A program made the translations under genes and the position numbers. From positions 1 to 29,384 of IMG/VR virus record IMGVR_UViG_3300045999_008693: DNA of 29,384 nt; one strand, given 5' to 3'. Below are positions 1-8,313 of the stretch, one piece after another (the first letter of the stretch is position 1; every line of letters starts with the position of its first letter). Source of the stretch: a virus. The notes under the pieces are model-generated. The model was not told the origin of the DNA, did no database searches, and saw only the letters and a program-made list of their open reading frames with translations.

Positions 1-1
1 C

Positions 2-139
2 ACTGACCAAGATGGAAACTTCGCAATTGGTGATGAATTAGTCATTGATCAAGCAACTGGCACCATTCGTGGAAGAGCGTTTGAGCGTAGTTTGCTAAAT
101 ACAGTAACACCATTTATTATCGCGTTAGGGGCAAAATAA
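2..139 (+). CDS. 3' end of a virion structural protein (partial)
   Basis: The reading frame is open from the window edge to TAA at 137-139, giving the last 45 residues. The visible part starts TDQDGNFAIGDELVIDQATG. That style (acidic turn, 'GNFAIGDE', 'VxQATG') is typical of repeat-built fibre or baseplate-associated proteins in T4-like cyanophages. It ends ALGAK only 3 bases before the next ATG, so it is probably co-transcribed with the tail genes that follow. The N-terminus and overall fold cannot be judged. The structural role is inferred from sequence style and context. Confidence 0.7.
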   Translation, partial: TDQDGNFAIGDELVIDQATGTIRGRAFERSLLNTVTPFIIALGAK

Positions 140-142
140 AAA

Positions 143-478
143 ATGGCTGGAGCATTAGCACTCAATACTTATAAAACGGTTAGAGCAGAGGTAACAACAG
201 GAATCACGACTGTTTACACTGTCCCTAATGGTGTCTCATCAATTCATTTGTTTTCGGTCGTATCAAATGTTTCTTCTGGTATTGCAACTGTTACGGTAAA
301 TCATGTAAGAAATGGAAGTTCCTTTGAATTAATTAAGAATGCGAAAATACCTGCAACTGATGCATTAAATCCAATTGGCGGAAGTCTTGTATTGGAAGTT
401 GGGGATAGAATTGAAATAACTGGTTCTGCAAACAGCGCGATGAAATTCACCCTCAGTATTTTAGAATCTGCAAAGTAA
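143..478 (+). CDS. Small tail/virion protein, beta-rich (111 aa)
   Basis: The sequence has alternating beta-strand character with no membrane segment or signal. The pattern 'TTVYTVPNGVSSIHLFSVVSN' in the N-terminal third, 'VKNAxIPATDALNPIGGxLVLEVGD' style in the middle and 'LSILESAK' at the end resembles a small structural protein common in T4-like cyanophage tail clusters. I know that family from its sequence style and not from a solved function. It starts 3 bases after the preceding stop and is followed 4 bases later by the collagen-like fibre gene, so it belongs to the same late operon. A virion adaptor or decoration role is inference. Confidence 0.75.
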   Translation: MAGALALNTYKTVRAEVTTGITTVYTVPNGVSSIHLFSVVSNVSSGIATVTVNHVRNGSSFELIKNAKIPATDALNPIGGSLVLEVGDRIEITGSANSAMKFTLSILESAK

Positions 479-482
479 GTAA

Positions 483-2447
483 ATGGCGACTCTAAATAGC
501 GGAAAAGTTGTTGGTGCTGACGGAGAATTTATATCTCTTGAAGACGCGGAAAGATACCTGGGACTGCCAGGTACTAACGGATATGTTCTTGCATCAAATA
601 CTGATGGAACAAGATTCTGGACTGTAGGTGGCGCTCAAGGAACTGCTGGATCTGGTGGTGCCCAGGGTGCAACAGGAACACAGGGAACTGATGGTAGCAC
701 TGGATCTCAGGGAACCCAAGGTATTCAAGGAATTACGGGTACTCAGGGAGCAGTAGGTGTTCAGGGTTCTACTGGATCCACCGGAGCACAAGGAACTCAA
801 GGTATTCAGGGCATTTCGGGAACTGATGGTACATCTGTTACTATTGTTGGGTCTGTAGCATCTAAGACTTCTGGTATTGGATCAACAGTTTTAACCAATA
901 ATGATACGATTTATAGTTGGTATCCACCATCTTCTGGTAATGGAGTCATTGCCCAAGATAGTGGAAATCTTTGGGTATTTGATGGATCCATTTGGAACAA
1001 TGTTGGTCAAATTGTAGGACCTCAAGGAACCACTGGTGCAACAGGTTCCCAAGGTACTATGGGTTCTACAGGAACTCAAGGAACCACTGGTTCTACCGGC
1101 ACTCAAGGAACTACTGGATCAACAGGTTCCCAAGGCACTACAGGTGCTACTGGTTCTCAGGGAACTACAGGTGCTACTGGAACTCAAGGTATTCAAGGTA
1201 TTCAAGGTCTTGGTGTTCAGGGAGCCTCCGGAACATCTGTTACTATTGTCGGATCAATTGCAACAAAAACATCTGGTATTGGATCTACAGTTTTAACCAA
1301 TAATGATACAATATATCCATGGTATCCGCCATCTGCAGGTAGTGGTGTTATTGAAGACAGTACAGGTGATCTGTGGGTATTTGATGGATCCATTTGGAAC
1401 AATGTTGGTCAAATTGTAGGACCTCAGGGAATTACTGGAGCACAAGGAACGACAGGTTCTCAAGGAACAACAGGTTCTCAGGGTGTTCAAGGAATCTCTG
1501 GTTCTGGTGGATCTCAGGGAACTACTGGTGCTACTGGGTCTCAAGGAATTACTGGTTCTACAGGAACTCAAGGAACTACAGGTGCTACTGGTTCTCAAGG
1601 TTTAACTGGAGGAACTGGATCTCAGGGAACTACAGGTGCTACTGGTTCTCAGGGAACTACAGGTGCTACTGGTTCTCAAGGAATTACTGGATCGCAAGGT
1701 ATTCAAGGTAGACAGGGTACTACAGGTTCTCAAGGTTCTAACGGTACTCAAGGAACTACTGGAAATTCTGGAGGAATTGGTGCTCAAGGTGCTACTGGTT
1801 CTCAAGGAATTACTGGATCGCAAGGTATTCAAGGTAGACAGGGTACTACAGGTTCTGGATCTCAAGGAACAACTGGTGCTCAAGGATTAACTGGTGGAAC
1901 TGGTCCTCAGGGAGTTCAAGGAATAACTGGATCTCAGGGAACCATTGGTCCTCAGGGAACAATTGGTACTCAGGGTATTCAGGGTTCTTTAGGAACTCAA
2001 GGTTCTACTGGTCCTGGAACTATACTTAATGCTACTGCAGTTTCTAATGATGCAACTTATTATCCAGTATTTGTCGCAAATACCGGTAACCAAACACCAA
2101 GTATAAGAACAATAGCAACAGCATTTACATTTAATCCTTCATCAGGAACTTTAACTGTACCTGGTGATGTTAATTCTGGATCTGATTTTAGATTAAAAGA
2201 AAATATTGAAACAATCGTCAATGCACTTTCAACAGTTGGAAATCTTCGTGGTGTTAAGTTTGATTGGAAGCAAAGTCACAAAACATCATTTGGCGTGATT
2301 GCACAAGAACTTGAAGAAATATTACCAGAACTCGTAAACGGTGATGAGAATAAAACTGTAAATTATAATGGATTAGTTGGCGTTTTGATTGAAGCAATTA
2401 AAGAGTTAAAAGAAAAAGTTGAAGTTCTTGAAGTAAATTCTAAATAA
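483..2447 (+). CDS. Collagen-like tail fibre with C-terminal S74 chaperone domain
   Basis: This 654-aa fibre has four parts. Residues 1-50 form an N-terminal attachment part. Residues about 50-540 are Gly-X-Y collagen-like tracts rich in GTQG, GATG and GSQG, and they are interrupted twice by the same globular spacer of about 65 residues (starts near 117 and 251, containing NNDTIY.WYPPS and [19 protein letters not shown]). Residues about 540-565 form a beta neck. The last 90 residues are an S74 endosialidase-type intramolecular chaperone ([40 protein letters not shown]) ending in a coiled coil. In this family the domain trimerises the fibre and then cleaves itself off before its first conserved Ser, here probably in 'SGSDFRLK'. 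No Shine-Dalgarno is obvious. The DNA carries long direct repeats. Confidence 0.93.
   Translation: MATLNSGKVVGADGEFISLEDAERYLGLPGTNGYVLASNTDGTRFWTVGGAQGTAGSGGAQGATGTQGTDGSTGSQGTQGIQGITGTQGAVGVQGSTGSTGAQGTQGIQGISGTDGTSVTIVGSVASKTSGIGSTVLTNNDTIYSWYPPSSGNGVIAQDSGNLWVFDGSIWNNVGQIVGPQGTTGATGSQGTMGSTGTQGTTGSTGTQGTTGSTGSQGTTGATGSQGTTGATGTQGIQGIQGLGVQGASGTSVTIVGSIATKTSGIGSTVLTNNDTIYPWYPPSAGSGVIEDSTGDLWVFDGSIWNNVGQIVGPQGITGAQGTTGSQGTTGSQGVQGISGSGGSQGTTGATGSQGITGSTGTQGTTGATGSQGLTGGTGSQGTTGATGSQGTTGATGSQGITGSQGIQGRQGTTGSQGSNGTQGTTGNSGGIGAQGATGSQGITGSQGIQGRQGTTGSGSQGTTGAQGLTGGTGPQGVQGITGSQGTIGPQGTIGTQGIQGSLGTQGSTGPGTILNATAVSNDATYYPVFVANTGNQTPSIRTIATAFTFNPSSGTLTVPGDVNSGSDFRLKENIETIVNALSTVGNLRGVKFDWKQSHKTSFGVIAQELEEILPELVNGDENKTVNYNGLVGVLIEAIKELKEKVEVLEVNSK
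831..1428. repeat. Duplicated ~196-bp fibre spacer module (402-bp offset)
   Basis: Two diverged copies of a spacer module lie at 831-1026 and 1233-1428, both inside the collagen-like fibre gene. The 3' part of the module, about 53 bases from TGGGTATTTG to GACCTCA, is identical between copies; the 5' part shows scattered silent and replacement changes. Each copy codes for the same globular insert between Gly-X-Y tracts. The pattern fits an internal tandem duplication of spacer plus collagen tract. Confidence 0.85.
1662..1856. repeat. Perfect 69-bp direct repeat in collagen tract (126-bp offset)
   Basis: Bases 1662-1730 and 1788-1856 are identical (start GGTGCTACTGG, end CTACAGGTTCT). They encode [19 protein letters not shown] and four further residues. 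Exact nucleotide identity, with no synonymous differences, points to recent duplication or ongoing gene conversion rather than selection on the protein alone. The repeat would allow in-frame loss or gain of 42 residues. Confidence 0.9.
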
Positions 2448-2465
2448 AAGTATAAGGAGAATCCA

Positions 2466-3905
2466 ATGACTGCAATAACAAGAAATAGAGAACTTTCTCA
2501 ATTCGGTTCTTTTATCTTTGTTGATGATTCAAATCAAAATGTTGCAATCACTACAGATTCTTCTCGTTTTGTTGGAATAGGATCTACAGTTCCAACATCA
2601 AAACTTGTTGTGTCAGGTGACGTAAGAATTTCCGGAGTTGTAACTGCAACAAGTTTTACTGGATCAAGTTTTATAGGAACTGCAACTAATGCATCTAATG
2701 CAGTTTATTCTGAAGTTTCTGGATTATCAACGGTTGCATCTATTGCCAATTACGCTATAGTTTCTGGACTATCAACCGTCGCATCTGGAATAGGATCCAC
2801 GAGTAGTATAAACACTTCTGGTATTATTACAGCATCTGCATTTTATTTGAATGGTGCTTTGATTATTAATCCCGAAGTATCTACTTGGGATTATCCTGGA
2901 ACTGCAGGACTCGCTCATACTGTTTATCGTTTAGGTAATGTTGGAATAGGAACTTCTGTAGGTATTAATGAAAAGTTAGTTGTAGATGGTAATGTTTCTG
3001 CAAGTCGTTACACTTCAACAGTTGCTTCTGGAACTGCACCACTTACCGTATCTTCAAGTACTCTTGTTACTAATTTAAATGCAGACTTTTTGAGAGGAAA
3101 GGCTGCGCCATCTGGAGACATCGTTGGTACTACGGATTCTCAAACTCTTACCAATAAAACTCTTACTACTCCTACTGTTGGTAGTGCTGGTGCTAACTTT
3201 AGTGGATCGTCTGGATTAACTAATTTACGTGCATCAACATCAGCATCGGGAACACTTACACTTCCAGCAGAAACTGGTACTCTTATTAGTACTGCAAGTG
3301 TTGGGGTAGTCACTTCAGGTAATATTTTAAATGGAACAATTTTAAATGAAGATATCAATGCCTCTGCAGGTATTGCGGTATCAAAGTTAGCGGCATCTAC
3401 AATTTCTGGTATTACTTTAGGAAATAATTTAAATTCTCTTTCTTTTGGTTCATATTTAACTGCAGGAAGTTCATATAATGGATCATCTTCGGTTTCTGTT
3501 TCTGTAGCTGGAACTACTTTAAACACAGGAGATACCTTAGTCGCAAGAAATGCGTCTGGAGATTTCTCTGCAGGATCTATTAATTGTTCATACCTAACTG
3601 CTTCATTTACAGTAGAAGCACTTGACTTTAATTCTACCAGTGACTTAAATCTCAAAACCAATGTGAATACCATTGAGAACTCTTTGGATATTGTAAATTC
3701 ACTAAGAGGAGTTTCTTTTGATTGGAAGGTGAATGGCAACAAATCATATGGTGTAATTGCACAAGAACTTGAAGAAGTTCTTCCTGATCTTGTAACAACA
3801 AAGGATAATAAATCAGTAAATTATAATGGACTTGTTGGAGTATTAATTCAGGCAGTTAAAGAACTTTCTGCTGAAGTAGAAGAACTTAAGAAAAAAATAC
3901 AGTAA
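2466..3905 (+). CDS. Tail fibre protein with C-terminal S74 chaperone domain
   Basis: A 479-aa fibre without Gly-X-Y repeats. The body is Ser/Thr/Gly-rich beta-structure with short recurrences (VSGLSTVAS twice near residues 84-108; GIGTS/GIGST motifs). It includes the 'GTTDSQTLTNKTLTTPTVGSA' type segment that recurs in many phage tail fibres near residue 220. The last 90 residues form an S74 chaperone ([49 protein letters not shown]) with a terminal coiled coil. A good ribosome site (AAGGAG at 2454-2459) supports this start. The same C-terminal domain as in the gene before suggests that chaperone domains are swapped between fibre genes. Confidence 0.92.
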   Translation: MTAITRNRELSQFGSFIFVDDSNQNVAITTDSSRFVGIGSTVPTSKLVVSGDVRISGVVTATSFTGSSFIGTATNASNAVYSEVSGLSTVASIANYAIVSGLSTVASGIGSTSSINTSGIITASAFYLNGALIINPEVSTWDYPGTAGLAHTVYRLGNVGIGTSVGINEKLVVDGNVSASRYTSTVASGTAPLTVSSSTLVTNLNADFLRGKAAPSGDIVGTTDSQTLTNKTLTTPTVGSAGANFSGSSGLTNLRASTSASGTLTLPAETGTLISTASVGVVTSGNILNGTILNEDINASAGIAVSKLAASTISGITLGNNLNSLSFGSYLTAGSSYNGSSSVSVSVAGTTLNTGDTLVARNASGDFSAGSINCSYLTASFTVEALDFNSTSDLNLKTNVNTIENSLDIVNSLRGVSFDWKVNGNKSYGVIAQELEEVLPDLVTTKDNKSVNYNGLVGVLIQAVKELSAEVEELKKKIQ

Positions 3906-3916
3906 TAAACTTTAAA

Positions 3917-3924
3917 ACTAAATA
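3917..3924 (+). promoter_or_regulatory. Late-promoter-like box ACTAAATA
   Basis: ACTAAATA lies in the 39-base gap before the 111-aa gene at 3945. It resembles the T4 late -10 box TATAAATA, of which CTAAATA forms appear to be frequent cyanophage variants. It sits 21 bases before the ATG, a sensible leader length. Similar boxes precede other structural genes here (4623, 7154, 12158). Confidence 0.45.
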
Positions 3925-3944
3925 CTTAAAATTCCTTAAAACAA

Positions 3945-4280
3945 ATGGCAGTCGCTGAAATTACGAACATAGTCATTGAGAAAGGAACTGATTTTGAAGC
4001 GACCTTCAATCTTTTTGAACCAAATCAGTCTGCGACAGTTCTTTCTGGATTGACTACTACTTATGCAACGATTCGTAAGTATCCAGACTCAACAACTGGT
4101 GAAGAGTTTTCAAAAACAATCACTGCTAATACTGGAACCATTAAACTTACGTTAACTGCGACACAAACTGCAAACCTTAAGGCAGGTAGAAACTATTTTG
4201 ATGTAGTTTTAACTATTGGTGGAAAGAAAACAAAGGTTATTAAAGGAACAGCGATCGTAGAAGAGAGTGCTTCTGTATGA
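3945..4280 (+). CDS. Small beta-sandwich structural protein (111 aa)
   Basis: The protein reads 'IVIEKGTDFEATFNLFEPNQS' then 'TIRKYPDSTTGEEFSKTI' and 'KLTLTATQTANLKAGRNYFDVVLT...KVIKGTAIVEES'. This matches the pattern of small phage Ig-like or baseplate-upper-protein N-terminal domains, with a polymer-type beta sandwich and a final GxVxVxES strand. It overlaps the next gene by ATGA at 4277, so the two are translationally coupled. A virion assembly or adaptor role is inferred from fold style and position between fibre genes. Confidence 0.75.
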   Translation: MAVAEITNIVIEKGTDFEATFNLFEPNQSATVLSGLTTTYATIRKYPDSTTGEEFSKTITANTGTIKLTLTATQTANLKAGRNYFDVVLTIGGKKTKVIKGTAIVEESASV

Positions 4281-4618
4281 CATATAAAGTTTCTGTTTCT
4301 TCTGGAAATAACTACTCAGTCAAATACTCACAACCAGCAAATTATAAAACAAGTCTTTCATACGATATAACAATCATGCCACAGAATCTTAATGAACTGA
4401 CAGATGTTGAGTTAAGTGGTAACAATTATGATAGATATGTGTTAGTTTATGATTCAGCAAGCGGAAAATGGAAAGATATGAACCCCGACGTTGTTCTTTC
4501 TGCAGCTACAACGACTCCAGATGCAAACAGAACAACATTTACTCTCCCAACTGACTTTGAGGAGAAACTTGACCTGGATCTCAGTAATAATATTGATCTT
4601 GATGCTGGAACCTTTTGA
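4277..4618 (+). CDS. Small structural protein coupled to the gene before (113 aa)
   Basis: It starts at the ATG that overlaps the preceding stop (ATGA). It has a short beta-rich N-terminus, a central 'LNELTDVELSGNNYDRYVLVYDSASGKWKDMNPDVV' type segment, and an acidic C-terminus (DLDLSNNIDLDAGTF). The segment 'L.DV......DRYVLVYD...GKW' recurs in T4-like cyanophage fibre-associated proteins and usually marks a fibre repeat. Probably a virion component, with no enzymatic motif. Its partner is probably the 111-aa protein upstream. Confidence 0.72.
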   Translation: MTYKVSVSSGNNYSVKYSQPANYKTSLSYDITIMPQNLNELTDVELSGNNYDRYVLVYDSASGKWKDMNPDVVLSAATTTPDANRTTFTLPTDFEEKLDLDLSNNIDLDAGTF

Positions 4619-4622
4619 GCAT

Positions 4623-4630
4623 TCTAAATA
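4623..4630 (+). promoter_or_regulatory. Late-promoter-like box TCTAAATA
   Basis: TCTAAATA lies in the 39-base gap before the 753-aa fibre-like gene (ATG at 4658). It differs from the T4 late consensus TATAAATA at one position. Its distance to the start (27 bases) matches the other late-type boxes in this window. Confidence 0.45.
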
Positions 4631-4657
4631 TTATTATAATCAAATAATAGTAAGAAG

Positions 4658-6919
4658 ATGCCTGCACCAGTACTTCAGTTTAAGAGAGGTAATGCGGGGG
4701 TAGCAGGAACCGTACCTGCACTCCGTCCAGGTGAACCAGCAATTTCGTTAAACAATTTTGATTTCTTTATTGGTATTGATACCTCAGTAGCAAATAATAA
4801 GTTCTTCGGTTCCCACCGCTATTGGGGAAGAGAGGATGGAACCAATTCTTTAAGATTGAAGTTAGTTGATAAAGATGGAACTAACAGTATAAATCTTAAA
4901 TCACCAAATACACTTGCTGGAATTGTAACTTATACCCTTCCAGGAACAATTACTGATGGATATTTTCTAAAAACCAATTCAACTGGTGTTCTTTCTTGGG
5001 AACAAGTTGTTAGCAATATCAATATTGCCGCAGATAGTGGAACTCCAGATAGTGTCAGTACTGGTGCAACTATTACATTTGCTGGCGGTACAAATGTCAA
5101 TACTGCCGTAACTAATGATACGATTACAATTAATCTTGATAATGATATTAATGTTTCTGGTGTAGCAACTGTTGGATCTTTTGTCTCTAATAATGGCGGA
5201 ATATTTAATGGTAATGTTCAAGTTAATAGTAACTTAACTGTAAATGGTAATGTTACCGTTGGAGGTACTACCGTTACTTTAAGAGGTGAAGACGTTTTTA
5301 TTGAAAACAAAGATATTATTCTTGGATTTACAACTTCAGTAACACCAAATGATGATACTGCAAATCATGCTGGTGTTGCCATTGCTTCTACAATAGGAAC
5401 TCCACTAACTTCATTTACTGCAACTGGAATCAATACTCTTCCAGATACTTATAAGCAATTAATGTGGTTCAAGAGTGGTACTCTTGGATTTGGTACTGAT
5501 GCATTTGCCTTTAACTATGGTGTTGCCATTGGAACTACAACAATGGCAAATGGCGTTCGTCTTGCCGTTGGTCCTAATGTAACTGTCACTGATACAACAG
5601 TTACTGCAACTACTTTTAGTGGAGCACTTTCTGGTAATGCATCATCTGCTAATCAAGTTAAAACAGTAACTGCAAGTGATACTAATGCAAATTATTATGT
5701 AACTTTTGTTGATGCTAATAATGGTTCTGCAACAAATGAAAGTGTTTATACCGATGATGGTATATACTACAATCCAGGTACAAATACTTTTACGACTCAA
5801 CACGCTTCACTTACTGGAAATATAAATGTTGCTGGTGTTTCTACACTTGCAGGAAACGTATTCTTAGGTGATTCGGGAAGTGACACTATTACTGTTGTTG
5901 GAGTAACTACATTTACCACTTCTAATGTTTTTATTGATAATCAACTTTTTGTTGGTGGCATTCAAGTTACTGGTGGCGCATCTGTTGTTGGTCAAGATAT
6001 TACTGCAAGACACATTAATCTCTCAGGTATTGCTACCGTCACTGGACTAATTGATGGTAATGGTGGTGCTGATATTTCTGGACACACTGAACTTGATACT
6101 GTAAATGTAAGCGTCGCATTAACTTCTACTGCTCTTACTGTAGGAACTGGTGTAGGTATTACCCAATTCTCTGGATCAGTATCTACAGGAACTTCAACAT
6201 CTTCTGTTCCTACTTCTTCTGCAGTAATTGATTATGTTGGTTCTCAAGTTGGTGCAATTGATTTAACTACAAGTATTGCTGCTGATAGTGGTACTGGATC
6301 AGTAAGCACTTCTCAAACTTTCACAATTGCAGGAACTGCAGGTGAAATTGAGACCTCTGCTTCTGGACAAACAATTACTGTTGGTCTTCCTGATGCAGTT
6401 GTTGTTGGAACTTCTTTAAGTGCTCCAACAGTTAGAGCAAATATTATTCAATCGCAAAATACTGGTGCGACAGCGATTACCATTACTGCAAATGATGTTA
6501 CCATTGCAGATGATTTAACGGTTGGTGGAAATCTTTATGTTAATGGAAACACCACTCAGGTTAATACAACTTCATTAACCGTTGAGGATCGTACCATTCA
6601 ACTTGGAATGGTTGATGGTGCTGCACCAACGACTGCAACGACTTGGGACCTTGGCGTTCTCTTTAATTATTATACTGATAGTGCAAAACAATCTGCAGTT
6701 GTTTGGGAGCACGCAGATGCAAGATTTAAGTTCGGCTCTGTAATAACTGATGGTGGCGGAACTGGAAATGACAATCCACAAATTACAGTTTCTACATTTG
6801 CTCCTATTGAAGTAAGTGCTCTTTGGGTAACAGATTGTGCGGGAACATCTCAAGTTATTTCTTGTACTGGCTCAACAAGAAACTTAGAGAATATCACTAT
6901 TGACGCTGGTGTTTTTTAG
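4658..6919 (+). CDS. Large fibre-like virion protein (753 aa)
   Basis: The N-terminus 'APVLQFKRGNAGVAGTVP' followed by 'LRPGEPAISL' is the short attachment domain seen at the start of many phage fibres and tropism determinants. The rest is Thr/Val/Gly-rich beta repeat. Similar blocks occur near residues 130-210 and 535-640 ('IAADSGT', 'GGTTVTLRGEDVFIENKDIILG' versus 'GNTTQVNTTSLTVEDRTIQLG', 'LxVNGN' turns). The final 60 residues carry three Cys (WVTDCAG, ISCTGS) and a beta end-cap. There is no S74 domain, unlike its neighbours. It is probably a long fibre or baseplate-linked whisker protein; receptor contact is inference. Confidence 0.85.
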   Translation: MPAPVLQFKRGNAGVAGTVPALRPGEPAISLNNFDFFIGIDTSVANNKFFGSHRYWGREDGTNSLRLKLVDKDGTNSINLKSPNTLAGIVTYTLPGTITDGYFLKTNSTGVLSWEQVVSNINIAADSGTPDSVSTGATITFAGGTNVNTAVTNDTITINLDNDINVSGVATVGSFVSNNGGIFNGNVQVNSNLTVNGNVTVGGTTVTLRGEDVFIENKDIILGFTTSVTPNDDTANHAGVAIASTIGTPLTSFTATGINTLPDTYKQLMWFKSGTLGFGTDAFAFNYGVAIGTTTMANGVRLAVGPNVTVTDTTVTATTFSGALSGNASSANQVKTVTASDTNANYYVTFVDANNGSATNESVYTDDGIYYNPGTNTFTTQHASLTGNINVAGVSTLAGNVFLGDSGSDTITVVGVTTFTTSNVFIDNQLFVGGIQVTGGASVVGQDITARHINLSGIATVTGLIDGNGGADISGHTELDTVNVSVALTSTALTVGTGVGITQFSGSVSTGTSTSSVPTSSAVIDYVGSQVGAIDLTTSIAADSGTGSVSTSQTFTIAGTAGEIETSASGQTITVGLPDAVVVGTSLSAPTVRANIIQSQNTGATAITITANDVTIADDLTVGGNLYVNGNTTQVNTTSLTVEDRTIQLGMVDGAAPTTATTWDLGVLFNYYTDSAKQSAVVWEHADARFKFGSVITDGGGTGNDNPQITVSTFAPIEVSALWVTDCAGTSQVISCTGSTRNLENITIDAGVF

Positions 6920-6934
6920 AGTTAATTAAAATCC

Positions 6935-6942
6935 AATAAATA
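6935..6942 (+). promoter_or_regulatory. Late-promoter-like box AATAAATA abutting a terminator
   Basis: AATAAATA ends at the second base of the hairpin that follows. T4 late promoters start transcription about 5-7 bases after this box. A transcript from here would therefore begin near 6948, at AGGAG, and would lack the 5' arm of the hairpin. Confidence 0.45.
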
Positions 6943-6967
6943 CACCCAGGAGACTGGGTGTATTTTT
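6941..6967 (+). terminator. Rho-independent terminator after the 753-aa gene
   Basis: TACACCCAG (6941-6949) pairs perfectly with CTGGGTGTA (6954-6962) around loop GAGA, and is followed by a run of T. It closes the fibre operon. The hairpin also holds AGGAG in its loop side and a GTG in its 3' arm, so it overlaps the start region of the next gene. Confidence 0.85.
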
Positions 6968-6969
6968 TT

Positions 6970-7158
6970 ATGTCTGAAGATGATTTGAAAGCAATTCTTG
7001 CAAAATATCAACAGAAAGCATTTGATTTGTTTAATAGAAATATTGTCTTAGAAACTCAAGTAGAAACACTCACGGCAACTGTAAGTAATTTGAGTTTTGA
7101 GTTAGAAAAATTGAAAAAACCAAAAAGAGGTTTAAAGACAGAAGAAGATTTTTCATAA
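6970..7158 (+). CDS. Small coiled-coil protein (62 aa)
   Basis: The protein starts MSEDDLKAILAKYQQKAFDL and is helical and charged, with heptads through 'LETQVETLTATVSNLSFELEKL' and a basic tail (KKPKRGLKTEEDF). Proteins of this type are common near cyanophage fibre genes. I know no assigned function. Two starts are possible. ATG at 6970 is the conserved-looking one. GTG at 6958 would add four residues and is better spaced from AGGAG at 6948-6952, but lies inside the terminator stem. The TAA at 7156-7158 lies inside the next late box. Confidence 0.75.
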   Translation: MSEDDLKAILAKYQQKAFDLFNRNIVLETQVETLTATVSNLSFELEKLKKPKRGLKTEEDFS

Positions 7159-7161
7159 ATA
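7154..7161 (+). promoter_or_regulatory. Late-promoter-like box CATAAATA
   Basis: CATAAATA overlaps the stop codon of the small coiled-coil gene and stands 51 bases before the collagen-like fibre gene at 7213. It differs from the T4 late box only at its first base. Confidence 0.5.
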
Positions 7162-7166
7162 CCTAA

Positions 7167-7184
7167 GATTCTTATATAAGAATC
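7167..7184. repeat. Perfect 18-bp palindrome in the leader of the second collagen fibre
   Basis: GATTCTTATATAAGAATC reads identically on both strands. It lies about where a transcript from the CATAAATA box would begin, upstream of the ATG at 7213. It could be a protein-binding operator or a small RNA hairpin with a TATA loop. There is no T run after it, so it is not a clear terminator. Confidence 0.7.
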
Positions 7185-7212
7185 CCTAAGGTTCCTACTA
7201 CCATGCGAATAA

Positions 7213-8226
7213 ATGGCTGACCCTATCATAAGAGTTAAAAGATCTACCGTTCAGGGAAAAATTCCTACAGTTGAACAGTTAGGTCTTGGAGAAATAGCTA
7301 TTAACCATTATGATGCAAAACTGTTTATTCGCCAAGATACTTTAGGAGTAGGAATAGGAACTACCGTAGTTCAAATTGGAGTTCAGGGATTACAGGGTAT
7401 TCAAGGAGTTCAAGGAACTCAGGGTATCCAGGGTGTCCAGGGAACCGATGGAATTCAGGGACTGCAGGGTGTTCAAGGAACACAAGGAATTCAAGGTACT
7501 CAAGGAGTTCAAGGAACTGATGGAATTCAAGGATCCATCGGTGCTCAAGGAACAACAGGAACCCAAGGTGCTACAGGAACTCAAGGAACTACAGGTACTC
7601 AAGGCACTGATGGTACTCAAGGAATTCAAGGTACTCAAGGTGCTATAGGAAGTCAAGGAACTACAGGTCCAGCTGGTACAAACACTGGACCTGGCATTTC
7701 TAGAATTGCTAACAACTATTACTTTGGATGGGGCGTCGCTCCAGGAACTGCTGGTACACGTCTTGTTACAGCAAGTAGGGTCTACTATGTATTGTTTAGC
7801 AATCCTGTAGCGACAACATGGACTCGCATTGGTGTTCGCGTTGGTACAAGTGTTGCTAGTAGCCTCGCACGCTTAGGTGTCTATGCGGTAGGAAACACAG
7901 GTCTTCCTACCACTCTTCTCCAAGACTTTGGTACCGTAAGTACTGCTTCAACTGGTGATAGAGAAATAACAATTTCATACACAATGGATCCTGGAAGTTA
8001 CTATCTTGCTTTAATTTGTGATAGCGCAGTTACTTTTGCAGGACACTTAACTGAGTCTGGTATGGCTGCCTATATGTTTGGAGCTTCGTCAACGACAGTG
8101 TCTGCAAGTATAGCTTTGTGGTACGAAACCGGTAGTGGAAGTACCCTGCCCAGTACTGCAAATACTACTTTGACGGCAGAGGATACGTCTTTGCGTAGAC
8201 CAATGATTTGGCTGCGTAAAGTATAA
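7213..8226 (+). CDS. Short collagen-like tail fibre with beta-rich head (337 aa)
   Basis: Residues 1-55 form an N-terminal attachment domain ('PIIRVKRSTVQGKIPTVEQL', then 'LGEIAINHYDAKLFIR') of the type that begins many cyanophage fibres. Residues about 57-160 are uninterrupted Gly-X-Y repeats (GIQGVQGTQG, GTTGTQG). Residues about 165-337 form a compact beta domain (NNYYFGWGVAPGTAG, 'LARLGVYAVGNTGLPTTLL', 'DPGSYYLALICDSAVTF') that looks like a receptor- or carbohydrate-binding jelly-roll head. It lacks an S74 domain, so trimerisation must rest on the collagen tract or head. Its neighbour downstream is an orphan S74 domain, which may be recombination debris. Confidence 0.9.
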   Translation: MADPIIRVKRSTVQGKIPTVEQLGLGEIAINHYDAKLFIRQDTLGVGIGTTVVQIGVQGLQGIQGVQGTQGIQGVQGTDGIQGLQGVQGTQGIQGTQGVQGTDGIQGSIGAQGTTGTQGATGTQGTTGTQGTDGTQGIQGTQGAIGSQGTTGPAGTNTGPGISRIANNYYFGWGVAPGTAGTRLVTASRVYYVLFSNPVATTWTRIGVRVGTSVASSLARLGVYAVGNTGLPTTLLQDFGTVSTASTGDREITISYTMDPGSYYLALICDSAVTFAGHLTESGMAAYMFGASSTTVSASIALWYETGSGSTLPSTANTTLTAEDTSLRRPMIWLRKV

Positions 8227-8262
8227 TTCGGATTGGAGTCACCTCGGAGTAAGCCTTTTTTC

Positions 8263-8292
8263 TTGACTAAGTGATTCATAAATTGCTATAGT
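8263..8292 (+). promoter_or_regulatory. Sigma70-type promoter TTGACT-18-TATAGT
   Basis: TTGACT at 8263-8268 and TATAGT at 8287-8292 are 18 bases apart, a good match to the host vegetative consensus. It stands 21 bases before ATG 8314, the first codon of the glycosyltransferase remnant. It is probably the promoter of that lost gene and is left behind among late genes that otherwise use TATAAATA-type boxes. The rest of the gap 8227-8313 shows nothing else recognisable. Confidence 0.55.
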
Positions 8293-8313
8293 TTGTGCAA
8301 CTTGTTATTCTCT

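Noticed and set aside
594-1883. Long antisense ORFs across the collagen-like genes, also at 7361-7656
   Set aside because: They are low-complexity Ser/Leu/Thr shadows of Gly-X-Y codons, with no ribosome site or family features.
630-2010. CRISPR-like or satellite repeat array
   Set aside because: The periodic GGTACTCAAGGA-type units are in-frame Gly-X-Y codons of a collagen-like fibre, with no fixed repeat-spacer lengths.
3140-3742. 200-aa antisense ORF opposite the second S74 fibre
   Set aside because: The sense frame has a recognised domain and good ribosome site; the antisense product has no motif and follows from codon composition.
6958-6969. GTG start adding four residues to the 62-aa coiled-coil protein
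   Set aside because: It lies in the terminator stem. ATG 6970 gives the family-like N-terminus, although the GTG has better spacing from AGGAG, so it is not fully excluded.
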